Part shown: in pieces, positions 7,838-16,749 of the stretch
How the letters are laid out: each line of letters starts with the position of its first letter
Position numbering within the stretch: the first letter of the stretch is position 1
Source: Micromonospora sp. C28SCA-DRY-2
GTDB lineage: Bacteria > Actinomycetota > Actinomycetes > Mycobacteriales > Micromonosporaceae
Direction of reading: 5' to 3'
Assembly (NCBI RefSeq): GCF_030519475.1
Contig: NZ_JAUMKD010000007.1
Coordinates: 124,001-188,000 of the forward strand
Length of the DNA stretch: 64,000 bases
Translations under genes and position numbers: made by a program
Notes under the pieces: generated by a model
What the model saw: only the letters and a program-made list of their open reading frames with translations
The model's database searches: none
What the model was told of the DNA's origin: nothing

Positions 7838-8889
7838 GGGGAGTACCGTCGCCCGGAGCCGGCGTGGAAGACGTGCACGTCGGCCCAGCGCACGGCGATC
7901 CGTACCGCCGCTCCCCGGTCGGGGCGGCGGGCGGCCGGCACCCGGGCGACCACCGGCTCCCCCCCGGCCAGCCGCAGGTACGCGTACGCGTCCTCGCCGA
8001 CCACGTCCACCCGGTCCACGGTGGCCGGGGTGCCCTCGGCGTCGGCTCCGGCCACGGTGACCGCCTCGGGCCGGAAGCCGAGATCGAGCCGGCCGGTCTC
8101 GGTGACCGGCGCGCCGGGCGGCGGGTTGCCGGCCGGTCGCACCGGCCCGTCCGCCGGCAGCAGGTTCATCGCCGGGGAACCGACGAAGCGGGCCACGAAG
8201 CTGCTCGCCGGGGCACGCCAGATCTCGTCCGGGGTGCCGACCTGCTCGATCCGGCCGTCCCGCAGCACGGCGATCCGGTCGGCCAGCACCAGCGCCTCGG
8301 TCTGGTCGTGGGTGACGTGCACCACGGTGGCGCCCACCCGGTCGTGCAGGGCGCGCAGTTCGGCGCGCATCTCCACCCGCAGCGCGAGGTCGAGGTTGGA
8401 CAGCGGCTCGTCGAGCAGGAACACGTCCGGCTCCCGGACCAGCGCCCGGGCCAGCGCCACCCGCTGCCGCTCGCCACCGGAGAGCTGACCGGGGCGGCGG
8501 TCGAGCAGCGCCGCGCAGCCGACCGACTCGGCCGCGACCCGGGCCCGCTCCCGGGCGACCGCCCGGGGGGTGTCCCGCACCTCCAGCCCGAACGCGATGT
8601 TCTCGGCCACGCTCAGGTGCGGGAAGAGCGCGTACGACTGGAAGACCATTGACACGTTGCGCCGGCCGGGGCGGTCGCCGGTGACGTCCCGCCCGGCGAT
8701 CAAGACCCGGCCGGTGGTGACCGGCTCCAGCCCGGCCACCACCCGCAGCACCGTCGACTTGCCGGCCCCCGAGGGGCCGAGCACGACGAGCAGTTCGCCG
8801 CGGCGCACCGCGAGGTCGACCTCGTGCAGCACGGTCGAGGACCGGTAGGCGGCGCTGACGCCGTCGAGGACGAGCCCCGGTTCGCTCAC
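7834..8889 (-). CDS. ABC transporter ATP-binding protein (MalK/UgpC type)
   Basis: A 351-residue ATPase of the CUT1 carbohydrate uptake class. It has Walker A GPSGAGKST near 39-47, Q-loop VFQSYALFPHLSV, ABC signature LSGGERQRVALARAL near 135-149, Walker B VFLLDEPLSNLD and the H-loop THDQTEAL. The C-terminal regulatory extension (about 240-351, TOBE-like, GFRPEAV) is typical of MalK and UgpC. GTG 8889 was chosen because the start overlaps the binding-protein stop by four bases and the protein begins at the conserved LVLDGVSAAY strand. It powers the permeases at 6926-7837 and 10205-11062. Confidence 0.93.
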   Translation of the reverse strand: MSEPGLVLDGVSAAYRSSTVLHEVDLAVRRGELLVVLGPSGAGKSTVLRVVAGLEPVTTGRVLIAGRDVTGDRPGRRNVSMVFQSYALFPHLSVAENIAFGLEVRDTPRAVARERARVAAESVGCAALLDRRPGQLSGGERQRVALARALVREPDVFLLDEPLSNLDLALRVEMRAELRALHDRVGATVVHVTHDQTEALVLADRIAVLRDGRIEQVGTPDEIWRAPASSFVARFVGSPAMNLLPADGPVRPAGNPPPGAPVTETGRLDLGFRPEAVTVAGADAEGTPATVDRVDVVGEDAYAYLRLAGGEPVVARVPAARRPDRGAAVRIAVRWADVHVFHAGSGRRYSP

Positions 8890-10208
8890 CCGTGCTCCCC
8901 CCGGGCGAACAGCGGCCTGGTCTGCTGGTCGAGGTCGCGGATCACGTCGTCGAGCCGGTCGCCGCGGTGCATCGCGTTCTCCAGGATCCCGTACGTGACG
9001 TCCTCGATCTCGGGCCAGGTGGAGACCGTGGGCAGCGCCCGGACGGTGGGGATGGCGTCGAGGAAGACCTTGGCGCTGCGCGGCGGCTGGGCCGGGCCGA
9101 GGAACGCCGGGGACTGCGACACCGCGACGTGCGACGGCACGGTGCGGCCGGTGGCCGCGATGATCCGCTGCCCCTCCTCGGCGATGGCGAACTCCAGGAA
9201 CCGCCAGGCGGCGTCCTTGCGCTTGGCGCCCCGGGTCATGCAGTACGCGTCGGAGTGCAGCACCCCGACCTGCTCCTTGTAGACCGGCAGCGGCGCGACG
9301 TCCCACTCGAAGTCGGTGATCGAGCGGAACGTGGTGGTGGACCGGCGGGAGCTCATCAGCATGGCCAGCCGGCCGTTGGCGAACCGGGACTCGTCGTCCT
9401 CCGCCTCCACCTCCTCGTCGGTGGGCACCACCCCGTACGCCAGCCGCAGGTCGACGAGGTTCTTCAGCGCCTCCCGGGCGGCGGGCGTGTCCAGCGTCAG
9501 CCGGGTCGGCCTGGCCGGGTCGTCCACGATCTCGCCGCCGTTGGACCAGACGAACGGGGCGAGCCGGATGATCGACGGTTCGACGCCGAGGCCGTGCACG
9601 GCCGGGCGCAGCGCGGCGCCCTCGCTCTCGGTCGCCTTGACCACCACGCCGCGGGCGTCGCGGGTCATCGCGGTGGCGGTGCCGACCAGGTCGTTCCAGG
9701 TCCAGCCGGGCTTCGGCTCCGGCACGCCGTACTTCTGGAAGAGCGTCCGGTTGTAGTAGACGGCCAGGCTGGACACGTTCTGCGGCAGGCAGAGCTGCTT
9801 GCCGTTCCACTTGAACGCGTCCATCGCCACCGGGTAGTAGTCGGCCGGGTCGACGGCGTCCGAGGCGGCGATCCGGTCGTCCAGCGGCTCGACCACGTCC
9901 TTGGCGGCGAACTGGCCGTAGAAGCGGTAGTTCATCAGGAACAGGTCCGGCGGTGCGCCGCCGGCCACCGAGGTGGCCAGCCGGGCCAGCAGGTCCTTGC
10001 GGTCGCTGGCCTCGACGAGCTGCACGTCGGCGCCGGGCCGGGCCTTCTCGTACGCCTCGATCAGGGTGCGGTAGGCGGCCAGTTCCTCGGGCGCGCCGAA
10101 GACCAGCAGGCGCACCGGGCCGTCGGCGGACGAACCCGACCCGGACCCGCAGCCGGTGGTCAGGAGCACGGCGGAGAGCAGCAGTGCCAGCAGGGCCTTC
10201 GGTCTCAT
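8886..10208 (-). CDS. ABC transporter extracellular substrate-binding lipoprotein
   Basis: A 440-residue family 1 solute-binding protein. The N-terminal signal ends in the lipobox LTTGC (Cys20) followed by a Gly/Ser linker. The body shows the family pattern: VRLLVFGAPEELAAYRTLIEAYEKARPG at the start of domain I (read here in sections), DLFLMNYRFYGQF, LPQNVSSLAVYYN and a late AAWRFLEFA block. It captures the substrate outside the membrane for the permeases encoded on either side. It overlaps both flanking genes by four bases. The ligand cannot be deduced from the sequence. Confidence 0.9.
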   Translation of the reverse strand: MRPKALLALLLSAVLLTTGCGSGSGSSADGPVRLLVFGAPEELAAYRTLIEAYEKARPGADVQLVEASDRKDLLARLATSVAGGAPPDLFLMNYRFYGQFAAKDVVEPLDDRIAASDAVDPADYYPVAMDAFKWNGKQLCLPQNVSSLAVYYNRTLFQKYGVPEPKPGWTWNDLVGTATAMTRDARGVVVKATESEGAALRPAVHGLGVEPSIIRLAPFVWSNGGEIVDDPARPTRLTLDTPAAREALKNLVDLRLAYGVVPTDEEVEAEDDESRFANGRLAMLMSSRRSTTTFRSITDFEWDVAPLPVYKEQVGVLHSDAYCMTRGAKRKDAAWRFLEFAIAEEGQRIIAATGRTVPSHVAVSQSPAFLGPAQPPRSAKVFLDAIPTVRALPTVSTWPEIEDVTYGILENAMHRGDRLDDVIRDLDQQTRPLFARGEHG

Positions 10209-11062
10209 CGGTTCCGTCCCGTCGGGTCGTCGTGGTGGAGGAAGCGCCGCTGGGCCAGCACGAACACGGCCAGCGCGGGCGCCGTGGCGAGCACCGCCCC
10301 GGCCAGGAACACCGGGAAGTTCGTCGGGTCCAGCACCGACAGCGAGCGCAGCGCCAGCGGCAGGGTGAACAGGTCACGGTCGTAGACGTAGACCAACGGG
10401 TCGAGGAAGTTCGACCAGGTAAGCACGAAGGTGAGCGCGGTGAGCGCGGCGGTGACCGGGCGGACCAGCGGGAGGGCGACCCGCCACCAGATGCGCATCG
10501 GGGAGAGGTCCTCCACCAGGCAGGCGTCGTAGAGGTCGGCCGGCAGCGCCCGGAAGGCCAGGTAGTAGACCAGGACGTAGAGCGGTGAGGTGCCCACCAG
10601 CGCCGGCGCGATCAACGGCACCAGGGTATCGGTCAGCCCGAGCATCCGGAAGATCGCGAACCGCGGCACCAGCAGCGCGGTGGCCGGCACCATCAGCGCG
10701 ACCAGGGAGGCCGCGACCACGGTGGCGGTGGTGCGCGGGGCGACCCGGGCCAGCGCGAACCCGGCCAGCGCGGCGACCAGCACGCTCAGCGGCACCGCTA
10801 CCACCGCCACCAGCACCGAGTTCAGCGACGCGCGCAGCAGCCCGCCGAGCTCCACCGCCTGTTGGTAACCGGTGGTGGAGACGGGCTCCGGCACCAGCTG
10901 CGGCGTCGGCGAGGGCGGCAGGCCGGGCTCGGTGAGCGAGCCGGAGACCAGCAGCAGCAGCGGCGGGACGAAGACGAGGAGGACGAAGGCGGCGCCGAGC
11001 GTGCGCCAGACACGCGCGGCCCGCTCGGGCAGCGGTGAGGGGCCGCTCGCGCGGCCCCTCAC
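10205..11062 (-). CDS. Carbohydrate ABC transporter permease (MalG/UgpE type)
   Basis: A 285-residue permease with six hydrophobic segments. The ATPase-docking EAA loop is seen around DLYDACLVEDLSPMRIWWRV. It is the first transporter gene of the leftward importer operon and its stop overlaps the binding-protein ATG (ATGA). Its start lies only 22 bases after the stop of the large secreted Asp-box protein, so the two are probably co-transcribed, which links the importer to whatever that exoprotein acts on. A start further downstream (for example at the VWRTLGAAFVLLVF segment) is also possible. Confidence 0.9.
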   Translation of the reverse strand: MRGRASGPSPLPERAARVWRTLGAAFVLLVFVPPLLLLVSGSLTEPGLPPSPTPQLVPEPVSTTGYQQAVELGGLLRASLNSVLVAVVAVPLSVLVAALAGFALARVAPRTTATVVAASLVALMVPATALLVPRFAIFRMLGLTDTLVPLIAPALVGTSPLYVLVYYLAFRALPADLYDACLVEDLSPMRIWWRVALPLVRPVTAALTALTFVLTWSNFLDPLVYVYDRDLFTLPLALRSLSVLDPTNFPVFLAGAVLATAPALAVFVLAQRRFLHHDDPTGRNR

Positions 11063-11083
11063 CCGGTTGGTGCCGATGTTCGC

Positions 11084-13876
11084 CTACCGCAGGGGGAGCT
11101 GCCAGGCGCCGAGACCGTGCGAGGCGGCGTAGAGGATCCGCTTGCCCGGCACGATGGTGAGCCCGGCGACCTCCACGTTCGGCATCCCGCCGGCCGCCTT
11201 GACCCAGCTCGTCGTCCCCCTGGCCAGCCGCAGCACACCGAAGTCCGTGGCCGCGTACAGGTCGCCGGTGACGTCGTCGCGGACCAGGTCGGTGATCGGC
11301 TGGTCGCCGAAGTCGTACGAGCGGTCGGCCCAGGTGGCCCCGGTGCCGGCCAGCCGCACCTCGAACGCGTGCCCGAGGGTGGTCGGGGTGTTCGAGTTGA
11401 ACCCGCTGTAGGAGATCCACGCCCGGGACGGGTCGGCCGGGTCGACGTGGATGCTGGTCACGAAGCGGTTCGGCGTGCTCGGCGTGTCGATCCGGGTCCA
11501 GGTCACCGCGGCGGCCGGCTCGGCGTCGGCGTTGCGGGTGACGAAGACCCGGCCGGTGCTGGTGGCCGCGTACGCCGTCGAGGAGTCCGTGGCGACCCGC
11601 TGGACCACCGAGACGGCGCCGCCGGCCCGGTCGCCCCACGCGGCGTCGGTCAGCGCGACGCCGCCCAACTGCTCCCAGTCGCCGCACCGGGCCTCGAAGG
11701 TGCCGGTCCAGCTGTTGCAGATCCGGTTGGCCTCCGCCAGCGACCGGTCGCCGAGGCCGAAGGTCTTGGTGCGGTACACCGAGCGGGCGGTGCCGGCGAA
11801 CATCGTGCCGCTGACCTTCGGGTCGGTGATCACCGGGGCGTAGAAGAGCGTGCCGGCCTGCCCGAAGACGCCGTCGTAGATGGAGATCCAGCTGCCGATG
11901 TCGCCGTTGTTGAAGTTCACCTCGGGCGTGGCGTCGTAGAACGTGTGGAACCGGAACTCCGGGCGGCCGACGTCGAAGCCGGACGCCCCGCCGTCACCGA
12001 TCATCGTGTTCACCCAGCGAGCCCGCTGGCCCTTGTTCTCCCAGGTGCCGTTGTCCTGGGTGCCGCCCTGGAGCATCCGGTGGTCGTGCGGGCTGACCGA
12101 GAGGCTGATGAACTGCAGGGTGTTCATGCCCTTGTTGATGCCGTCCAGCTTCGACGGGATCCGGGACAGCATCTGCCGGCAGCGGTCCTTCTGCGCCTGG
12201 GTGGTCAGGTTGCGGTCCGGGTTGTCGCACCACGCCGAGCGGTCCACGAACTGGCCGCTGGAGCGCATCACGCCGCCGTCGTTGGCCTCGAAGAACTGGT
12301 ACGGGTTGCGCGGGTTGGTGACCAGCGCGTGCTGGTCGGGGTGCAGGCCGTTGGGGTGCAGCTCGTCGGTGCCGTCGTAGGTCATGTCGGTGCCGCTGAC
12401 CCCGGCGTCGGTGGAGAGCACCACGGCCCGCTTGTGCGCCACCGTCTCGCCGTAGACGTAGGAGCCACCGGTGTAGACGATGTCCGGGTGCCCGGCCGGG
12501 GTGTGCACGAAGACGTCGTACCAGCACTGGCCGGTGCACTGGTTGTAGGTGGCGAAGCCCGGGTCGGCCGGGTTGGCGCTGGTCAGGTCGGTGAAGGTGG
12601 GCGCCCCGGTGGCCACGTCGTCGCTGCGGAACAGCCGCGAGTAGGGGTTGCCCAGGTTGCCCTCGTAGACGTACATCCGGGTCTTGCCGCCGGGCAGCGC
12701 CGTCACGTCGATCGCGGCCCGGGTCTGGAAGACCGCGCTGTTGAGGGAGGGCTTGATCTGCGTCCAGGTGGCGCCGCCGTCCGGCGAGCGCCACACCCCG
12801 CGGGCGTACGAGGAGGCGTAGACGATCTTCGAGTCGCGCGGGTCGAGCTTGACGTAGCGCACCCCGCGCGGCGAGCAGGCGGCGGTGTTGTTGTACTCCG
12901 CGGCGCTGCCGGTGCACTGGGTGGCGTCGGCCGAGCCGTTGTGGATGAACCGCCAGCTCTTGCCGCCGTCGGTGGACTTGTACAGGCCCCACTTGGCGGC
13001 GTCCGGCACCGGCCGGGTGACGCCGGTGCAGCAGGAGCTGGACATGCCGCGCAGCGCGGTGGTGGTGGCGACGTAGAGCGTCTTCGGTTGACCGGGGACG
13101 ATGGTGATCTCGCCGATGCCCTTGCCGGCGAGGGCGTCCTTGCCGAGCGGGCCCTGCCAGGTCAGGCCGCCGTTGGTCGACTTGTACAGGCCGACGCCGG
13201 CGACGCAGCCGGAGGCGCAGGTGTTCGCCTCGCCGGTGCCGACGTAGATGGTCAGGCCGGTCTTGTCGTTACGGTCGATCTTCACCGAGCCGGCGGCGTT
13301 GATGCCCAGCGGCCCGCCGAGGTAGAACCACTTCGGCTCGGGCGCGAGCACGTTGAGGGTGCCCCAGACGCCGCCGCCGGCCGGGGTCACGTAGGCCCGG
13401 CAGAGCAGCGCGTTGCAGTCCGGGGCGATGTCGATGGAGGTGACCCGCCCGCCGGCGACGTACTCGTCGGGCACGTAGTTGTAGGCGTTGCGGAACTCGG
13501 TGAACGGGTAGAGCGCCTCGCTCGGCCCGATGTTGGTCCACCTCTGGCTGCCGCGCAGGCGCCGCTCGGCGGCGGCGTAGGCGGCCTTGGACCGGTCGAC
13601 CTGGGCGATGCTGATCGAGTCGGCCGGGTACGCGCGCTCCAGGAACTCCTGCTGCGCGGCGTTGCCCGGCCCCTCCGGTGACATCCCGTCGCTGCCCGGC
13701 ACCGCCTGGCGCAGCCGCTCGAGGTGGGCGCCGGTGGCACCCGGCATCTCGCCGTCGCCCACCGCCGCGGCGGCCGGCACCTCGGCGCCGGTGAAGTGGA
13801 TGCCCGCGGCACCCGTCGACGCCACCAGGGCGGCGACCGCTAGTCCTGCGAAGAGATGGCGACGTCTGCGCTTCAC
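11084..13876 (-). CDS. Large secreted Asp-box/BNR beta-propeller protein
   Basis: A 930-residue exported protein. The signal peptide (MKRRRRHLFAGLAVAALVAS and following AAA) is followed by repeated propeller blades with Asp-box motifs: STNGGLTW at 233-240, STDGGKSW at 300-307 and SPDGGATW at 363-370. Related YVATTT, VYASSYARGVWRS and YAATDFGVLRL blade strands recur. This is the sialidase/VPS10/GH74-type fold found in sialidases, xyloglucanases and photosystem assembly factors, but no sialidase RIP or FRIP motif or GH74 acid pair could be identified. Several cysteine pairs suggest disulfides. The permease gene of an ABC importer follows 22 bases downstream. It could be a glycan-active enzyme or a binding protein; this is undecided. 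Confidence 0.82.
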   Translation of the reverse strand: MKRRRRHLFAGLAVAALVASTGAAGIHFTGAEVPAAAAVGDGEMPGATGAHLERLRQAVPGSDGMSPEGPGNAAQQEFLERAYPADSISIAQVDRSKAAYAAAERRLRGSQRWTNIGPSEALYPFTEFRNAYNYVPDEYVAGGRVTSIDIAPDCNALLCRAYVTPAGGGVWGTLNVLAPEPKWFYLGGPLGINAAGSVKIDRNDKTGLTIYVGTGEANTCASGCVAGVGLYKSTNGGLTWQGPLGKDALAGKGIGEITIVPGQPKTLYVATTTALRGMSSSCCTGVTRPVPDAAKWGLYKSTDGGKSWRFIHNGSADATQCTGSAAEYNNTAACSPRGVRYVKLDPRDSKIVYASSYARGVWRSPDGGATWTQIKPSLNSAVFQTRAAIDVTALPGGKTRMYVYEGNLGNPYSRLFRSDDVATGAPTFTDLTSANPADPGFATYNQCTGQCWYDVFVHTPAGHPDIVYTGGSYVYGETVAHKRAVVLSTDAGVSGTDMTYDGTDELHPNGLHPDQHALVTNPRNPYQFFEANDGGVMRSSGQFVDRSAWCDNPDRNLTTQAQKDRCRQMLSRIPSKLDGINKGMNTLQFISLSVSPHDHRMLQGGTQDNGTWENKGQRARWVNTMIGDGGASGFDVGRPEFRFHTFYDATPEVNFNNGDIGSWISIYDGVFGQAGTLFYAPVITDPKVSGTMFAGTARSVYRTKTFGLGDRSLAEANRICNSWTGTFEARCGDWEQLGGVALTDAAWGDRAGGAVSVVQRVATDSSTAYAATSTGRVFVTRNADAEPAAAVTWTRIDTPSTPNRFVTSIHVDPADPSRAWISYSGFNSNTPTTLGHAFEVRLAGTGATWADRSYDFGDQPITDLVRDDVTGDLYAATDFGVLRLARGTTSWVKAAGGMPNVEVAGLTIVPGKRILYAASHGLGAWQLPLR

Positions 13877-14046
13877 GAGGGTCCCTCCGGCACGAAAAGG
13901 CGTCGCCGCAGCGCGGCACCGGATTGGCGACCGTCACTGGCAGCGTCCACGCTGGAGAATGTCAGAGCGATCGGCCGCCGACAATCCCCTGCACGGACCG
14001 ACCTCGACGGATGGTTGCATTCGCATACGACGGGTATTGCGGCCGC

Positions 14047-14862
14047 ATGCCAGCTCGCTACGAGAACTATCCGAGAATCGCCATCGTCACCGGCGCCGAC
14101 TCCGGCATCGGGAAGGCCTGCGCGGTGGCGCTCGCCGAGGCCGGGTTCGACATCGGCGTCACCTGGCACGCCGACGCCGAGGGCGCCGACCGGACCGCCA
14201 CCGAGGTACGCGCCACCGGGCGTCGCTGCGAGGTCGCCCGGCTGGACCTGACCCGGCTGCCCGACGCCGCCGCCGTGGTCGACGAGCTGGCCGACCGGCT
14301 CGGCGGGATCGGGGTGCTGGTCAACAACGCCGGCACCGGCACCTCCGTCCCGTTCGTCGACACCGCCTGGGAGCAGTGGCGCGACGTGCTCGCGGTCGAC
14401 CTGGACGGGCCCTTCCTCTGCTCCCAGCGGGCCGCGCGGCGGATGCGGTCGGACGGCAGCGGCGGGCGGATCGTCAACATCACCAGCGTGCACGAGCACG
14501 CGCCGCGGGTGGGCTCGGCGGCGTACTGCGCGGCGAAGGGCGGGCTCGGGCTGCTCACCAAGGTGATGGCACAGGAACTGGCCGCCGACGGCATCACCGT
14601 CAACGCGGTCGCCCCGGGCGAGATCGCCACGCCGATGACCGGCCAGGAGGACGTCGACCCGTTCACCCAGGAGCGCCCCGGCGTACCGGTCGGGCGGCCG
14701 GGCGACGCCCGCGAGGTGGCCGCGGTGGTCGCGCTGCTGGCCTCCCCCGCCGCCGCGTACGTCACCGGCGCCTCGTGGCCGGTGGACGGCGGCATGCTGA
14801 TGATGGGCCCGCAGGCCAACGCGCTGCGGTCGGACGACTGGCGGCGGGTCGAGTCCTCGTAA
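14047..14862 (+). CDS. SDR-family oxidoreductase
   Basis: A 271-residue classical short-chain dehydrogenase/reductase. The dinucleotide motif TGADSGIGKA lies at 15-24, NNAGTG near 95, and the active-site Ser with YCAAK follows about residues 141-163. PGEIATPM and the C-terminal GASWPVDGG are standard. The acidic or polar residues after the second strand (TWHADAEGAD) do not settle NAD versus NADP. ATG 14047 was chosen because it leads directly into RIAIVTGADSGIG; the upstream frame is low in conservation. It is divergent from the Asp-box gene with 170 bases between. The substrate is unknown; it resembles glucose-1-dehydrogenase-like SDRs. Confidence 0.88.
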   Translation: MPARYENYPRIAIVTGADSGIGKACAVALAEAGFDIGVTWHADAEGADRTATEVRATGRRCEVARLDLTRLPDAAAVVDELADRLGGIGVLVNNAGTGTSVPFVDTAWEQWRDVLAVDLDGPFLCSQRAARRMRSDGSGGRIVNITSVHEHAPRVGSAAYCAAKGGLGLLTKVMAQELAADGITVNAVAPGEIATPMTGQEDVDPFTQERPGVPVGRPGDAREVAAVVALLASPAAAYVTGASWPVDGGMLMMGPQANALRSDDWRRVESS

Positions 14863-14977
14863 CAGTTGGTGACCATTCCGGTTCACAGTGTCCACTTAGC
14901 GTGGTCGGCGGCCCGGTCACACGACGGCCGGGCCGATCGCCGGCCCCCACCCGGGGCCCCGACCGGAAGGACACACC

Positions 14978-15391
14978 ATGCCCTTCGCCCAGCGGGTCGC
15001 CGCCCTGTTCGCGGTGACCGTCCTGGCCACCGGCGCGCTCACGGCCGCGACCACCCCCCGCGCCGCCCGCGCCGCCGCCACCGACCGGCCCACGTCGGTG
15101 CTGTTGCTGACCGTCCTGCCGCACGTGCACGGCGAACCGCGGGCGGCCGCGCTGCGCTGCCACCCGGCCGGCGGGACGCACCCCGCGGCGACGACCGCCT
15201 GCCAGGCGGTGGCGGCCGTGCACGGCGACCTCGGCGCGATGACCCCCGAACCGGGGCCGTGCACCCTGGAGTACGCGCCGGTCACCGCCCGCGCGCTCGG
15301 CTTCTGGCAGGGTCGGCCGGTGTCCTGGGCGAAGACCTTCGGCAACCGGTGCGCGCTGCTGCGCGAGACCGGATCGCTGTTCGCCTTCTGA
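14978..15391 (+). CDS. SSI-type secreted subtilisin inhibitor (inhibitor family I16)
   Basis: A 137-residue exported protein. A typical signal peptide (about 1-33, ending in ARAAA) is followed by a Streptomyces subtilisin inhibitor domain: LRCHPAGGTHPAATTAC, then PCTLEYAPVTARALGFWQG, TFGNRC and a C-terminal GSLFAF. The four cysteines match the two SSI disulfides. Aligned with classical SSI, where the reactive bond follows the second residue after Cys, the P1 residue here would be Leu in PCTL-EYAPV, which predicts inhibition of subtilisin- or chymotrypsin-like rather than trypsin-like proteases. Start ATG 14978 follows a GGAAGG site. The gene stands alone with 115 and 165 base gaps. Confidence 0.93.
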   Translation: MPFAQRVAALFAVTVLATGALTAATTPRAARAAATDRPTSVLLLTVLPHVHGEPRAAALRCHPAGGTHPAATTACQAVAAVHGDLGAMTPEPGPCTLEYAPVTARALGFWQGRPVSWAKTFGNRCALLRETGSLFAF

Positions 15392-15556
15392 CCCGCACGC
15401 CGCGCGGCGTCCGCCCCTCGGCGGGCGCCGCACCGCGTCGCCGGACCGGCGCACCGGTCGCGAACGGGACAGCGCGGGCGGATCACGGCAACGTATCCTC
15501 CGCTTTCCGGGTGATCACGCGGGCCGGCGCGACCAGCGCGATGCCGAGGGGGCCGG

Positions 15557-16666
15557 ATGGCGGGGGCGGGCGGGTGGCGTCGCTGGCGGGGCACCGGCCG
15601 GCAGCGGCGGGCGCTCGTCGGCGGCGGCGGGCTGCTGGTCGTCGCCACTGTCCTGCTCCTGGCCGCCTGGCGCAGCACCGGCTTCGCCAGTGACCTGCTG
15701 CTCAACCTCGGAGCCAGCGTGGTGCTCGCGGCGATCTCGTACGTCATCTTCGACCCGCTGTTCGAGGAGGCCCGCAAGGCCCGGGTGCAGGAGCACCTCA
15801 GCTTCGACCAGAAGGCGTTCGTCGACCGGCTGTGCCGCACCGGCCGCCGGGTGCGGATCCTGGACACCTGGACGATCCTGCTGGAGGACCAGCACCGGGC
15901 GGAGACGCTGCGGGCGGTCGAGGCGGCCCTGGAGTCCGGCGCCGAGGTGCAGCTGCTCCTGCTCGACCCGGACTGCACCGCCGCCCAGCAGCGCTCGGAG
16001 GAACTGGAACGGCAGCGGGTGGACGTGCCCCGGCAGATCCGGGCCAACCTGCGCCATCTCGCCGCGTTCCAGGAGTCGCTACGGCTGCGGCCGAAGCTGG
16101 CCCGCCGGTTCCAGGTACGCGTCTACGACGCCTCCCCCTCCATCCAGCTCTACCAGTGGGACGGGCACGCACTGATCTCGTTCTTCCCGATCGGCAAGCT
16201 GTCGTTCAACGTCCCGCAGCTGGAGGTGGACATGGACAGCCCGTGGGGCGGTTTCGTGCACGCCCGGTTCGAGGAGCTGTGGGAACACGAGCAGGCCACC
16301 TCGACGCTGGAGCGCTACTGGACCACCACCGTCACCCTGCAGGACGAGGACTCCGACCTGGTCGAGGTGCAGGTGCCGTACGTGACGGTGGACGGGCAGC
16401 ACTACCTCGACTGCCAGGCGTTCAAGCTGGTCCGGCCGCTGACCGTGCGGGCCCGGCCGCCGGCGCGTACCCCCGGGGTGTTCGGGCTGGCGGAGCCGGC
16501 CGACGGCGATCCGGTCCCACCCCCGGTGGTGGCCCGGCTCTTCGACCAGAAGTACGGCCCGGCCGACGGCAGCCGCGCCGTGCTGCGGCTGGTGCCACAT
16601 CGCCGGGCGAACGACCGCGCCCCCGCTCCCCGCTCCGCCGAGGGGGCCCCGCCGCCCGAACGCTGA
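15557..16666 (+). CDS. Membrane-anchored PLD-like/DUF5919-like protein
   Basis: A 369-residue protein with two N-terminal membrane segments (about 19-38 and 45-64) and a cytoplasmic region. The segment from about 85 to 215 resembles the non-catalytic phospholipase D-like fold seen in DUF5919 proteins: VRILDTW, a helix, then VQLLLLDPDC, and later FQVRVYDASPSIQLYQWDGHALISFF. No HKD motif is present, so catalysis like that of true PLDs is unlikely. The C-terminus is a proline-rich tail. Family members are often found fused to regulators or sensors; the role here is unknown. It is followed 83 bases later by the YkgJ-pentapeptide gene in the same direction. Confidence 0.6.
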   Translation: MAGAGGWRRWRGTGRQRRALVGGGGLLVVATVLLLAAWRSTGFASDLLLNLGASVVLAAISYVIFDPLFEEARKARVQEHLSFDQKAFVDRLCRTGRRVRILDTWTILLEDQHRAETLRAVEAALESGAEVQLLLLDPDCTAAQQRSEELERQRVDVPRQIRANLRHLAAFQESLRLRPKLARRFQVRVYDASPSIQLYQWDGHALISFFPIGKLSFNVPQLEVDMDSPWGGFVHARFEELWEHEQATSTLERYWTTTVTLQDEDSDLVEVQVPYVTVDGQHYLDCQAFKLVRPLTVRARPPARTPGVFGLAEPADGDPVPPPVVARLFDQKYGPADGSRAVLRLVPHRRANDRAPAPRSAEGAPPPER

Positions 16667-16749
16667 CCGGCGGGGCTGGGACAATGGGGAGGTCCGCCCG
16701 CGCCGCCGCCGGGCGGGAGGGTCCCCCGATCGGCAGGAGAACGGTCAGC

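Noticed and set aside
7834..10377. 847-codon frame as a fused transporter protein
   Set aside because: The ATPase begins at GTG 8889; the upstream part is antisense or out-of-frame sequence of the binding-protein gene.
11084..13876. Sialidase or xyloglucanase call for the large propeller protein
   Set aside because: Asp boxes are present but no FRIP/RIP motif, Arg triad or GH74 acid pair was found, so only a structural description is given.
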